Assembly (NCBI GenBank): GCA_963920705.1
Contig: OY987232.1
Span: 11,657,726 to 11,721,725 of the forward strand
DNA: 64,000 nt
Direction of reading: 5' to 3'
Source of the DNA: Odiellus spinosus
Lineage: Eukaryota; Arthropoda; Arachnida; Opiliones; Phalangiidae
Shown here in pieces: positions 21,596-33,200 of the stretch. How positions within the stretch are numbered: the stretch's first letter is position 1; every line of letters begins with the position of its first letter. The translations under genes and the position numbers were made by a program. The notes beneath the pieces are model-generated. The model did not search any database, was not told where the DNA came from, and saw only the letters and a program-made list of their open reading frames with translations.

Positions 21596-21722
21596 CGACG
21601 CTCAACTTACGAAAAAGGACTCCTCCCTTTTATATATTTATCTATTGTGTCAAACTGTTACAACTAGAAAACTAACATATTCCGTAGTATATTTATTCAA
21701 TATTTATGTCAAAGAGGGGGAG

Positions 21723-21982
21723 TGAAAAACATAACCATGAACTTTGACATAAACAAACAGATAAATAATAAGGGTCAAAGATCACCTCCACTAGATGGAG
21801 CCTTATTTATACTATCATGTGACCGATGACGTCATCATGTAGGTGAACTCACTCTCTCTTAAATCTCTAGCTAACCCAGTCCTGTATGAATTTTGGTTTA
21901 CAGCGGTTGCTCTATTAATTTAATTAAAGTTATTATTAATGTTAAAAACTTAGTTTATTTTTATTGATTGACACCTCTAACA
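21723..21982 (+). repeat. 3' LTR of the outer Copia element, copy 2
   Basis: 260 bp, same as 10721-10980. The polypurine tract AAAGAGGGGGAG precedes it. Confidence 0.93.
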
Positions 21983-22772
21983 GTTTGACTGTCGTCTTCG
22001 ACTCGGTGAGGGTTAGGTTAACAAAATACCTTCGGCAAAGCTGCACCATCCGTCTCAACATCAACCCAATCAAGACCTGAGCCCGAGCCGCACCCACGTA
22101 GAATTGCAGCCCCATCTTTAAGACAGCACAGCCCGCGGAGTCACCCAATCAACGGCTAGACTTTGTTCGGGATTGCAGGATGTGCCTCAACTCGATAGAA
22201 AAGGAAGCTGTCACTCTTTGTCTCTGGGTCTTTTGGCCTAAAATCCAGCTCAATCCCCCACCACGGAAAGGTGCTTTCAGTCGGGGATAGCCGCCAGGCG
22301 CTATTTTAGGTTTGCCACACACAAAGAATTGGTCCGACTGAGTCTTGGATACATCTTGCAATGGTCAGGCCTAGCTCTTCGGCCATGGCTTGGATGACTG
22401 GAACTTAGCTAGTCGCCTTTGACTCGAGTGCGTGGTGCAGATGCTCATGTCTTACGGGAGGAATTTCCACCAGCCCAGGTACTTGAGCTTTGACTTTGCT
22501 TCTCTTGGCTCCATCCTGTTCCATTCCATCTCCCCTTGGACCGCGGCATTTTTCGTCATTAGACCTGCGTTTAGGGCAGTTTTCCCGAATAAAGTTGGGA
22601 CTCGTTCTAATGTCACTTTCACGGGAAAGCACAGAATTTCATTTCCAAAAGTTCGTGCGCGGGAACTTGCTACCGCTTTTCTGAGGGTGAGGGTGAGGGT
22701 TACAGATTATTTTTTATACAAACCCGCCGCTAGTTTCCTGATGACCCACTAAGGGAATTAGTTTTTTTGTGA
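21983..22772. repeat. Block F, copy 3 (right end of the array)
   Basis: Matches copy 2 until 22772 (...TTTTTTTGTGA), then continues into unrelated sequence instead of an LTR. This is the right-hand edge of the duplicated region. Confidence 0.85.
22405..22632 (-). pseudogene. Decayed ORF in block F, copy 3
   Basis: 75-codon version with the same truncating stop as copy 2 and one Val to Ile change. Confidence 0.3.
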
Positions 22773-22819
22773 GACAGTGTCCAACATTTGTAAATTGGAC
22801 CACAGGCAGACTGGTCCAC

Positions 22820-22955
22820 TGCCAATCGAGCAGTTTCAAAAGAGCAATTACCAGAACAGTAGTCCTCAAACCCGCGCCGTCTTAACATAGCGGTTCTCAA
22901 AACAGCGTTTCCCAAAATAGCAGAGTCTCAAAAGGGCGGTTTCCGAATCACTCTC
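22820..22955. repeat. Degenerate short repeat of the AGCGGTTCTCAAAAC type
   Basis: Several imperfect units such as AGCGGTTCTCAAAACAGCG, spaced roughly 15-19 bp. A related but diverged run occurs at 55832-56030. The rest of 22773-23820 is AT-rich, with nothing else I can support. Confidence 0.45.
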
Positions 22956-23819
22956 GACTGTATATTTTTAATATATATATGGCGCTTAAAAACTACCAAT
23001 GTTAAATGAATATTTTAATAGGGATGGTGCGCAAAAACTATAAAAATTAAGTGAAAACATTTTAGGAACTCGGGTCAAGTGTCATCTTCAATCCGTTCAG
23101 TTTTAGAAATAGATATTAGGTGGTTTACACCTTTAAAAAGCGTGAGTTTTATTATATCTTCATATTTGAAACCTATAGTAACATGTAATTTCAGTAATTC
23201 TCCTATAGGCAATAAGACCGACCGACCCCCACATAAATAAACCTAACCTAACACAAAAATAACATTTTTAGATTAGTCTTACGAAATATAGAATGTGGCG
23301 GTATCTACATGGAAAGTTTCCTGTTTTCCTTTATTTTTGGATTTTTCTTGTGGTCATCCTATGTTTATATCCTTTATAAATAACATCGTGTCGCTGAAAT
23401 CTAGCCCACACCCATTTCGCTAAATTTAAAATAACTATATATATATGTTTTATTCATTATTTTTCTTCAAATCTTAATTATAACATTTAATTAACGGTAA
23501 ATATTTTTTTTGGAATTGACTAATGGGGTAGTTCACTATTAAAAACTGTTTGTTAAAATTAGAATTTAAACGGGCGCGGAAGTACTTCGACAGTTTCTTA
23601 TTATTATATTAAACTTGTACTTATAGTTGACTCTATTTAATCATACCTTTGTGTGGGTTTGAACCTGCAATTTCCTGATCCGAAGTCGAATACTCACTTC
23701 TGTGCGCCATGAGTCTGGTGGTAACCATGTTGTTTGATGTTATATTTACCTCTTACTTTTGACATTCGTAACACAATCTAATCACTTAATAATTTAATTA
23801 GAGGAATTGCCGATTTAGG

Positions 23820-24220
23820 AACCGCTGAACTGATTATCCATCGTGTAAGGGAAAACCCAATTGGGAACTGCGGTTTTTGCTACTGCTAAATTAACGACCA
23901 CTAATTTGTGATTTGCTATTTTACATACACGTCCAATTGGGAAACGGCTGAAGTAAAAAACTGCTTAACTGATAATCCGACTTATTAGGAAAAGCCCAGT
24001 CGGGAATTGCGTTTATGCGAAATTGCGGTTTTGTGTCAGCGCTTACATGACAACCGCTAGTTTGAGGATTACTCTTTTACATACACACCGAATTGGGAAT
24101 AGCTGAAGTAATACGCCGTATTTGGGAAAGACCAATTGGGAGTTGCTCTTATGCCAAACTGCGGTTTTGGTCACCGCTGAATTGACTAACGCTATTTTGA
24201 GGATTGCTTTTTTATATACC
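23820..24220. repeat. About 138-bp direct repeat, three imperfect units
   Basis: Three units share CCAATTGGGAACTGCGGTTTT-like cores followed by GCTGAATTGACTAACGCTA-like and TTTTACATACAC-like segments. Cores start near 23849, 23987 and 24124, giving spacings of 138 and 137 bp. Divergence is considerable. Confidence 0.6.
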
Positions 24221-24299
24221 CTCCGGTAGACTTACTCCTCCACTTGCGGAACGTCGAAATCCTGAAGGGTAAGGAGTTGAATTTTTCTGACCAAAGTCA

Positions 24300-25575
24300 G
24301 TCGACCTGGTACGTCTATTAGAATCTACATGGCTGCGCGTCAGTTGCAAGGAGGTTTATGTCATCTGCATAAAATAGACACGATACCAGCTTAGCTTCCC
24401 CGTTTCCTACCTCTGGGATAGTGGACCCCTTTTGCACCGCCAGCTGATCAATGCAGGCGATGAAGTGGACAGGTGAGAATGGGCAACCCTATTGGAGACC
24501 AACAGATGGAAGCGTTTCCAAGCTCGATACAGTGGGGCAAAGGGAGAAATCAAATTTTTGTTGGACGTGCGTCACAGCGCATTTTCAGTGGCATCTTAAC
24601 CGTATAAAATTTTTCGAAATTTCACCTTTTCGGCGTCTACTTGTTTTTGAAGAAGTAGTAGGCCTAGGCTTATTAATGGCTTGAAGGTAATGAGTAACGG
24701 ATAACGGTTTTCAAGTATGACTTTAAATTTGTAATAAAGAGTTAATTATGGGGAATTACTGGTGTTACGAAAAATATGAAAGTGATCCAAGCTACCAGAA
24801 GAATATAGCCTTTTATCCAGTAATTTAGAAATTACTCAAAAATGGATATCAAGTATTAACAGAGACATGATAGCTGCTGCAACTTTTAAAAAAGCATCAC
24901 TACAACTGCGCTGCAATTTTCATTTCATTGCTAAAAAAGGCTCTTCGCAAGAAAATCCATATAATCATCAGCTTGTCTTAGAAGAGTCAACACAAGTGGA
25001 AGAGAAGGAAGAGGAGAGCTATTTTCCCAGTTGCACCGAGCATTTTCAGCTCATTCAACAGACCATCTTCGCCGGTTGCTTTTCCTCGGGCGCCAAGTGG
25101 CTGAGGGCGAAGCTCAACTCGGGTAATGTAATGGGCGCGGTCAGCCTCGTATCGCGTACCAGGGCTTCTGCTGGCCCGACTGTAGGTGGCTCGAGCATCA
25201 CCCGTGCTTGGACTGCCAGCAAATCTGTGTCCTCTTCTTTGAAAAACGCCAAAACTATTTCCCGTACATCTCGTACCGAAGAATGGATGGTCCCCGTGAG
25301 CTGGTTTCTCAACCCAGCGGTCTCTGAAGCTTCCAGAATTTTTGGGTGGACTGAGGACCCGCCGACTGTATTTCCATAATGGTCATTTGGTTGTACTCAT
25401 AAATAATTTGACGCCACTGCCCGTTGGGATTTATAGGCAATTCACGCCTGTGCCACTCTCTCGTCTGTTCTGGGAAGGATTTTGAAAGAGTACGGATTGT
25501 GCGATTAGCGGCTTTCCGGCCTTCCGTGGCGATCTTGACTTCCATATCAAACCATAGACTAAGAAAGGGTTTCAC
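24300..25575 (-). pseudogene. Non-LTR retrotransposon reverse transcriptase remnant
   Basis: Minus-strand fragments in the order expected for a LINE. First is a region between endonuclease and RT (25575-25309, KIATEGRKAANRTIRTLSKS). Next, 25312-25055 ends with PITLPELSFALSHLAPEEKQ, the usual start of a LINE RT. After that comes a shifted GLLNELKMLGATGKIALL segment, and finally GCPFSPVHFIACIDQL and LFYADDINLLA (24510-24340) with the catalytic YADD at 24360-24371. Frames are broken by stops and shifts, and the middle of RT is not recognisable. Clade not assigned. A plus-strand open frame at 24867-25379 is its antisense shadow. Confidence 0.65.
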
Positions 25576-27050
25576 CCTACGTCATAAGTAACTGTTATTG
25601 CCGATAGAGGCGGTACTAGTACGTATCGGTGGTGCACTCTTCCATGGACGGACCGTTTATATACCGGACGAGAAAGGCCCCCGTTTTTCTCCCTCCATAC
25701 ACCGACTCTCTATACAGCCAACATTAATGGTACAAGGTCATCCTTTTACACGCGGATGACAAAATCTCGTACATTAGCAACAACATGAAGGTTCTTTCAG
25801 TAACGCTCGCTACAATTCTAAGTAAACAATTCGTAGAGATAAAGGAAAGAGTAGGTTTATACGCGTTGTCAAATTAAGGTGAACTACAGAGAGTGAACCA
25901 GCTGAAGGCAAATGATCAGCAAACGTGATAATCAGCGCGCGTAAAGAGAGGCCCTCAATTTCCCTATAAAAAACAATTCGTAAGGATAATGGATAGGGTT
26001 TATACATGTTGGAAAAACGGCTGGTTACCCAGAATAGAAACCTTATTTTTAATTGGCACCCCTGCTGAGAACATCTCCGAAAATACTCAGAAATTACGCT
26101 TATCAGGTGGTATACTACTTTGACGAAGAGGAAGAACGATGCATGGCTCTTCATTCCCACCATCTCTACAACTAACCTGCCTGCGCAGCTACGATATTTG
26201 GCTTGATGACCGCTAGGCACGTCGCGTGTATCGGGTGAAACCCTTTATTAGTGTATGATCGAACCTGCATTTTTGTATCCGTCGCCTAATGGTGTATTTT
26301 TGCCCAAGCAAGCCGACGCTGAGAGTATATCCCAAGACGCGTTGGAGTAAACTGTCATTTGCGTTTGGTTATTGGTACGCAATTGACGGCGTTAAGATGG
26401 CGAATGAATTACTCGTACAGCCGTGTTCTAGACAAAGCTCGTATTCAAGGGCAAATATACATGGTAATGGCAGCACGTATTTATGATCTATGGCAAAATA
26501 AAATGGTGCGCTGCTTTTCCCAGTTTCGAGTTCCCGAACCATAGTCAAGGATTCCCATGTATCGGACTAAGAAATAGTGAGCTTAAAAACTCGCCAAAAG
26601 AATTATCAAGGCATAATATTGGTTATTTAGAAATAAATCACGTGTAAAAACAAACTTATTTGAATTAAGGCTAACAAAATGGCCAAGCTCATAGGAATAG
26701 ATAACATCTTACGGTTTTAAACGCCTAAAGTCAATAGGGGTTCAAGGTCCCAAGCCACCTTAAAAATGTTGGAGCAACATTGTTATTTTTGCTTGTAGAG
26801 CGGGAAATCTGCCGTCAGATTAAATTATCAATGGTTTGAAGACTTGCGCTACGAGTTCATGAATAGTTAAAAAGTTTATAACATGTGGTTTGATTTATTT
26901 TGTATAAAATTTCTAGTTATTTGAGTGCAAAGGAAAATTGCGCAAGCACTGGAGAGATTTAAAAATGAACAGCCTAATGAAAATGTTTAAATTTCAACGG
27001 ACATTTCAAAATTACATTCTGTGGCTCTGACGTTTTGTTTATATTAATAG
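25576..27050. other. Non-coding stretch before the first visible neuroligin exon
   Basis: Nothing recognised beyond short chance frames. The last bases form the splice acceptor at 27049-27050 (ATATTAATAG). Confidence 0.5.
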
Positions 27051-27270
27051 GCCTGTTTCATCGAGCTATTCTTCAGAGTGGGTCGGCGCTTAGTCCTTGG
27101 GCCATCGCACGAGATGCTTCAGCTAATGCACGACATCTTGCCAAAATACTAGGTTGTCCTTTGCATGACGGAGTTGCAGCAGTTGAGTGTCTTAGGCAAC
27201 GTCCCGTTGAAGACCTTCTTAGACCTCATTCGGTTCAAGGGATGCTCAACGATCAGCATTTAACGCCAAG
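27051..27270 (+). CDS. Nlg: Neuroligin exon a (esterase-like domain)
   Basis: Encodes GLFHRAILQSGSALSPWAIARD ... NDQHLTPR; the first Gly codon is split across the upstream junction. GLFHRAILQSGSA is the block that follows the nucleophile-elbow region in neuroligins. Acceptor TTAATAG, donor AAG/GTAAAT. It ends with two bases of an Arg codon completed by the next exon. Confidence 0.9.
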
Positions 27271-30200
27271 GTAAATCAAAACATCATAAAATACAATGTT
27301 CGTTACGTATATCCGTCCCATCCGCCCGTAACCTTTTTCTCCCCTTCCCTCCATTTACAACATTCTAGAAAATTAATGCTGTAATCAAAACATAACAAGA
27401 TTCATTGTCCGTACGTATGTCCGTTAGTTTTTCTCCCCTACTTCTATAACATTCTAGAACATTCTGTAAAAGAATATATACATTTATGAAATATATATAT
27501 TTATGAAATATATATTTATGAAATATATATATTTATGAAATATATATATTTATGAAATATATATATTTATGAAATATATATATTTATGAAATATATATAT
27601 TTATGAAATATATATATTTATGAAATATATATATTTGAATAATTACAATCATGTTACAGAGTATATATTCATTTTTTTCTAATCTGTATTGTCCTGACAA
27701 CCTAAATTTATAAGCGCAGTATAAATAAATACATCAAAACGTGAAGGTAATTCTGGAAATTGGTAGGGGTCAATTGGGATTCGATCGACGTTGTTATTCA
27801 ACAAATACTGAATCATTTATAGGTAAACGAATGGAACTTTGTCCTTGTCATATTCAAACTCAATTCACTTGAAGAGAGGCTGTTATAAAATTCTCCTAAT
27901 GTTCTTGATATTAATGTAGTCAAGATGAATAAACGTATTCATTTACTAAAATAATACATGACCTGATAAGTGCCTTTGTAGTGGGAGAGCAGTTTTTAGC
28001 CTGCCTACTTCTATTTTATTGTCTCTTATGTAAACCTCAAAATTTTGGACTGGGTTGGGGTTTGGCATAGTTGGTTTTTTCAGAAGTGGAAACATTGTGA
28101 TTTAGTTCATTTGACAACTGTTCACTTTGAGTCACTGGAAAGGAGAGTCTCTTAATTAATTGGGTTGATTCCCAATCAATCGAATCCCATCGACCCATTT
28201 CCCATTCGACCGAAATACCCGAATTTTGGCCCTTTATCTATCTCGCTAAATTAGAAACGCTAAATTAGGTAAGAAATATTCATAAGAACCTTCCAATATA
28301 CCTAAACCAGAAGCCGATGAAACCATCCTTTGAAGTCTATTACTCCCGGGTTTTGTCTACCCCTCCGTGTATGAGTTAGTCTCAAAAATCGCGATTCGTA
28401 CGCCTCCTAACGGCAGATATTTTCGGAGTGGGAGTTCGTCTAGCGAATACCTCTAGCAACCTTGGAGTTCGTCAACCAAACGTCGTCGTATGTGAAGAGA
28501 GAGAATTTTCAATTTTCCGCAGACAGGGGGTATGAAGTAGGACCCCTCCGATCTCGTAAAATTGGGAATTTTACCCATTCAGAGAGGGGCGCTATATGTG
28601 CAACATTAGAGTAGTAGACTTCAAAGGAGGGTTTCATCGGCTTCTGCCTAAACATATATCGAGGGGTGTGGCACTCTTGATTTTCTTATACATCTGAGTT
28701 CATGTGAGTCCAGCTTTTGTAGTGAAAACCTTTCGAATTCTTGCTGAACTGAAGAGTCTAGCTTTGGTAGTGTAAACCTTTCGAACTCTTGCTGAACTGA
28801 AGAGTCCAGCTTTGGTAGTTCAATTGTTTTGTACACCTGAATTCTCAAGTGTCTGACTCCGCATGTTAAAATCTAACCTACAAAACACGATGGCCGTTTA
28901 ATAGCCAGTGGAAATCTGAGAAAAATGTATTTGCATCCAACAACGATTATCAGCAATCTTTGTTACCATATATCATCTAATCCAACCTAACAGACCAGCT
29001 GGTTTAAAACGCATGAATTACAGACAATAATTTTGAACATCATAACGACATTGAATCTCTAGATCAAACACGCGCCCTAGCTTCTTTCAGTGCTCGACAT
29101 TTGCTTCGCGCGAATATATTTAAATCATCCTATTTATATATGGTGCATTTATTATAGGCTGCAATTTAGATTATGAGAAAGTACTATTTCAGAGATAGCT
29201 GTTTCGGACTTATGCTTGATATATTTCGAATATAACACACGATTCTCGTTGCACTCCAGTTCAAAATAACTGGCTACACTTTTAACTTTCATTCGCCCAA
29301 ACCGACGGATGGTTGAGCCTTTATTACTTTTTGCCATATTTATGGAGTAAAGAAATCTAATAGATTAGTTCAAATCAAAATAAACTTTTAATTACTCAAT
29401 TTTTGAATTTTTTTTTTTAGTCAATCGAAAACCGTATAATGTATTTTGAGTCCAATCGCAAATGAAAATATCAAATAATTAAAAACTTTATCTAAAACCG
29501 ATATTTAAGTTCAATATTAATACTTGAAAGTCAGTTGTACATACGTTCGTATAAAGCTGAAAGGTAGTAACTTTGCTTAACTGTGCGTCGCCAGCTGAGC
29601 TAGACAACTTTCAACTTTGTGCCATTAGACGAAGGGTATAACAATCTTACCATCAGTGGTGGATTTACACATCTGCCGAAAGTAGGCTTTTCAAATTCTG
29701 CCGCACCTACCGACCTCTATAAGACACCCTGTTTTTAGCTACACCAAAAGTGTAACTATTAGATTTCATGGCTCGCCACCTCCGCCGTTGGAAATGACGA
29801 AAATCAAGTAGTAGCGTTGAAAAACGTGAATACCCCTTAATTTTGACAAGCAAAGTGTTTGTGAAAGGGCCAAGACGAAGGAAATATGAAAAATCGGCAA
29901 AGGCGAAGGACCAAGATAAAGGGCGGGTGACGAGGACCGAGATGAAAGGCGGGCGAAAAGGATCAAGATGAAGGACGGCCAAAAAAGGATCGAGATAAAG
30001 GGAGGGCGACGAGGACCAAGATAAAGGGCGGGTTACGACTGCGAAGATAGAGGGCGGATGGCGAGGATCGAGATAAAGGGCGGTCGAAAAGAATCAAGAT
30101 AATAGCGAGCGAACAGGATCGAGATAAAAGGAGGGCGAAAAAAAAGAAAAGGCGAAAAAATGAAGTGTCATTGGTGGGCTTGACAATATCTTTGGATCTC

Positions 30201-33200
30201 AAGTTTCGGTTTCGGGCTAGGAGAGGCGCTCACGCGCATCTTAGACGAAGAGTTGGCGACATGCGCCAAACTAGTTAAGCGTAAATGCATCCCCAGAATG
30301 AGTGGGAAAAGGAGGCAGCACGATTAAATGGAAAAACAGGCAGTAGAAGTCTCCTGCCTTCCTTGAGCCGTATATCCTTCTAGATAGTACTACCCCCCCC
30401 CCCCCGCGCTCGTGTAGTTATTTCGGCCATACAGGCTTAGCAAACGCCGAACAGTCATATCACTCTTTTCCACAGGCCGCTTTGCAACCAAACGCGTCTA
30501 CGCAAATTGCAGAAAAAGTGATCTAGGGGGTGTTTCTGTGGACTTAATAACATTTAGCTATATAAATATGAATCTTTTTAATTTGTGTAAGGCAAAAAAA
30601 AATAAAAATACGCCCCAAAATTGCCGCCCCTAAAATCTGCCGCCCTAGGTTCCAGCCTATTCTCAGCCTAGTGGTAAATTCGCCTAGCTGCTAATATTGA
30701 AACCGCAAGTGAACATCTTATAATCCACTTGCGAAGACTCTGATATAGTTATGAAATAACAAAGCGGTGAGTGCTTTTATGCTAAGACATATGGAATAGT
30801 ACTTTAACAATTGATTTTACCAAATATTGAAATGTTTATCAGTTAAAAATAATAATGGTGTTATTATAAATACTCAATTGTTGATTGACTTAAATCTCGA
30901 TAAGGCCAATCTTTTTAGCAAGAGAACATGTAAATCATGCTTTAAGTTTACAACAAGGCATATTATGATTTGTATGTGGTTCTGAAAGTTTGGTCGTCAG
31001 AGCTTTCGCCCGAGGAGAGGGGAAAAAAATCCTAAAACTCTATTCGGCCGAGATATTGAATTCAAAATTGCTTTCCCTGCGGATGAGATTGGAAAGAGGA
31101 GAGAAGTTTTTTGGCTGAATTTTTATGATTTTTAATTTTGAATTACTAATTCTTGGGAATTTAGGTCTTTAGTCCAATTTTATCAAAAGACACTTTTTTA
31201 GAAGTGTGAAACAAAGCTACTTTTAGTATCAAATATTGTTAAAAATTGAATATTTAATATGGTAACCGCTTGAAATTTTTGGTTCTGTGTCAGACATCGA
31301 ACTGTAAATCTGTTGAATTTCGATAGATTTTAACAATAATGCATTCCTATTATTTTTTATCGAAGGCATTTGACTGCATTTGGACCAACAGTAGACGGCA
31401 TTGTGCTACCCGCAGAGCCTTTGCTGCTTATGAACGCCGCTGCTGGTATTAAAGAAGCCCCAGGGCTTCATCCCTTGATGCCTCAACACTCGCCATCTCC
31501 CAACCTTGCAATGCAAATGATGTCTTTGCAACAGAAACAGGAGCCTTCATCCGTGACATCAGCAACATGTAAGTCGGTATTTAAATATTTATTTTATGTT
31601 CTTAGCCGTGCACCCCAGCTATTTTTTTTAATGTTCAATCCAAAAGGAGATTCAAACAATACAAAACAAAGCGGTAGCTCATCGTTAATATGGAGTTATG
31701 GTCGCGTACCTTTGATCTATTTTGAAGCTCGTTATAATAGCAATAATAATAATATTTATTTTACAACCAAAGTTGAATTCAACCACAGAGGCGTAGCCTA
31801 TTCTAAGGGGTTTCCAGGACAAATACAATTATACACACAAATTAGATAATTATACAAGAGTTAATTAAAACTAAAGTTGACAAAAATTGCTATTATGTAT
31901 GTGTGTATATAAGCATAACTTTGTATTACACGTGCAGAGCACGATAAGTGTCTAATTTGTTTTATAGCATCTGTCCTTTTAAGCAAGGTCGCTTTAGAAA
32001 GAATATCAAGGAACTTTGCATTTGAACAATATTCTTGGTTGAATAACGTAATTCAACAACGTAATTTCAATAAATTTCATTTTTTATTTGGAGCGCTCGA
32101 ACTTGTTCCAAGTTAGAACGCTCCAAATAAAAATGAAACGTCAGTGCGATGAGAAGTCAACAAAATCTCGACCAGGCGGATAGAGTACATGCCATATATA
32201 TGATCTCATCGACATATAACAAAACCGAATATATCCGAGCTTGCCTAATGATATTTCCATAGTGGGTTTGTTATCCGTCGTTTCCCGTCTTGCCGTTGGA
32301 GCTCGGAAACGGATATCCATTATCTTCTGTTATTCGCCTATTTTCAGATATTTTATTTTCGGATAAAATATTTTGTGGCCCTTACTACACGGTATCTTTG
32401 ACCGTCGAGAGCTTGAAACCAAAATTCTCATTAGCAACTTCGTTTTTAACTTGTGCCCGTATCAACTTAATCGGGTTAAACTGGGAATGGAACGGCAAAA
32501 TCCTCACTACTTTGTGTCTTCTACTTTGAGTAGAGCTCGGAATCGGATATCCATTATCTTCTGTTATTCGCTTATTTTCAGATATTTTATTTTCGGATAA
32601 AATTGTAACTAAAAAATGAAATTTGTATATTCGTATAATTGTTAAATATATAAGGTTTACCTTAAGATAAGCGTTTGGCGCTTTATCTACGAACAAATTA
32701 CTCATATCGAACCGTATAACGATTTATAAAAAATTTCACATTTCCAGAATTAGTCTAAAATGTAAGAAGAATATTTAAAATTGACTTTTAATTTGAAGAA
32801 TATAAATAAAACAACGAAACTAAGATTTTAAATCATCTTTTTGTTTGTTATTTTTCACGAAAATAAATTTTGTATTTTTTTTTTCCGAGCTGAAAACACG
32901 GATAATAGCCATTTTCGGATAAAAACGGATACGGATTATATTTTTTACTTTATCTCTAAGTAAGTTAATTTGAATGAAAAATATTCAATTTTTAATCAGA
33001 CAGATAATATGCATTAGTGTCTAGCAGATTTTATTCAATTATTAAAAAGTATACGAATTCCGAGCTCTAAAAGTCACCCTTTTCAAACCTATTTTGATAC
33101 AGAATGAAGGACTCAGGCTCGATCATCCACCAGGACTGTTGTAATTAAATTAATTTTAATATTGAAAAAAGGTTTTTTTTTTTTTTTTTTTATTTATTCT

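Larger units (their letters stand above)
11796..21982 (+). mobile_element. Outer Copia element, copy 2 of the tandem duplication
   Basis: Near-identical second copy of 801-10980, including the nested inner element and all coding lesions of the outer one. Differences I could see: one substitution near 14743 (3748 in copy 1), a 5-bp TTAAC-type difference at the inner element's RT break (absent here), and an extra 12 bp at 21584-21595. The copy-to-copy offset is 10,995, then 10,990, then 11,002. Confidence 0.93.

Noticed and set aside
24867..25379. 170-codon plus-strand gene
   Set aside because: Antisense shadow of the LINE remnant; Ser/Thr-rich without family features.
29707..30202. Minus-strand hydrophobic frames over the 26-bp minisatellite
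   Set aside because: Composition artefacts of the purine-rich repeat.
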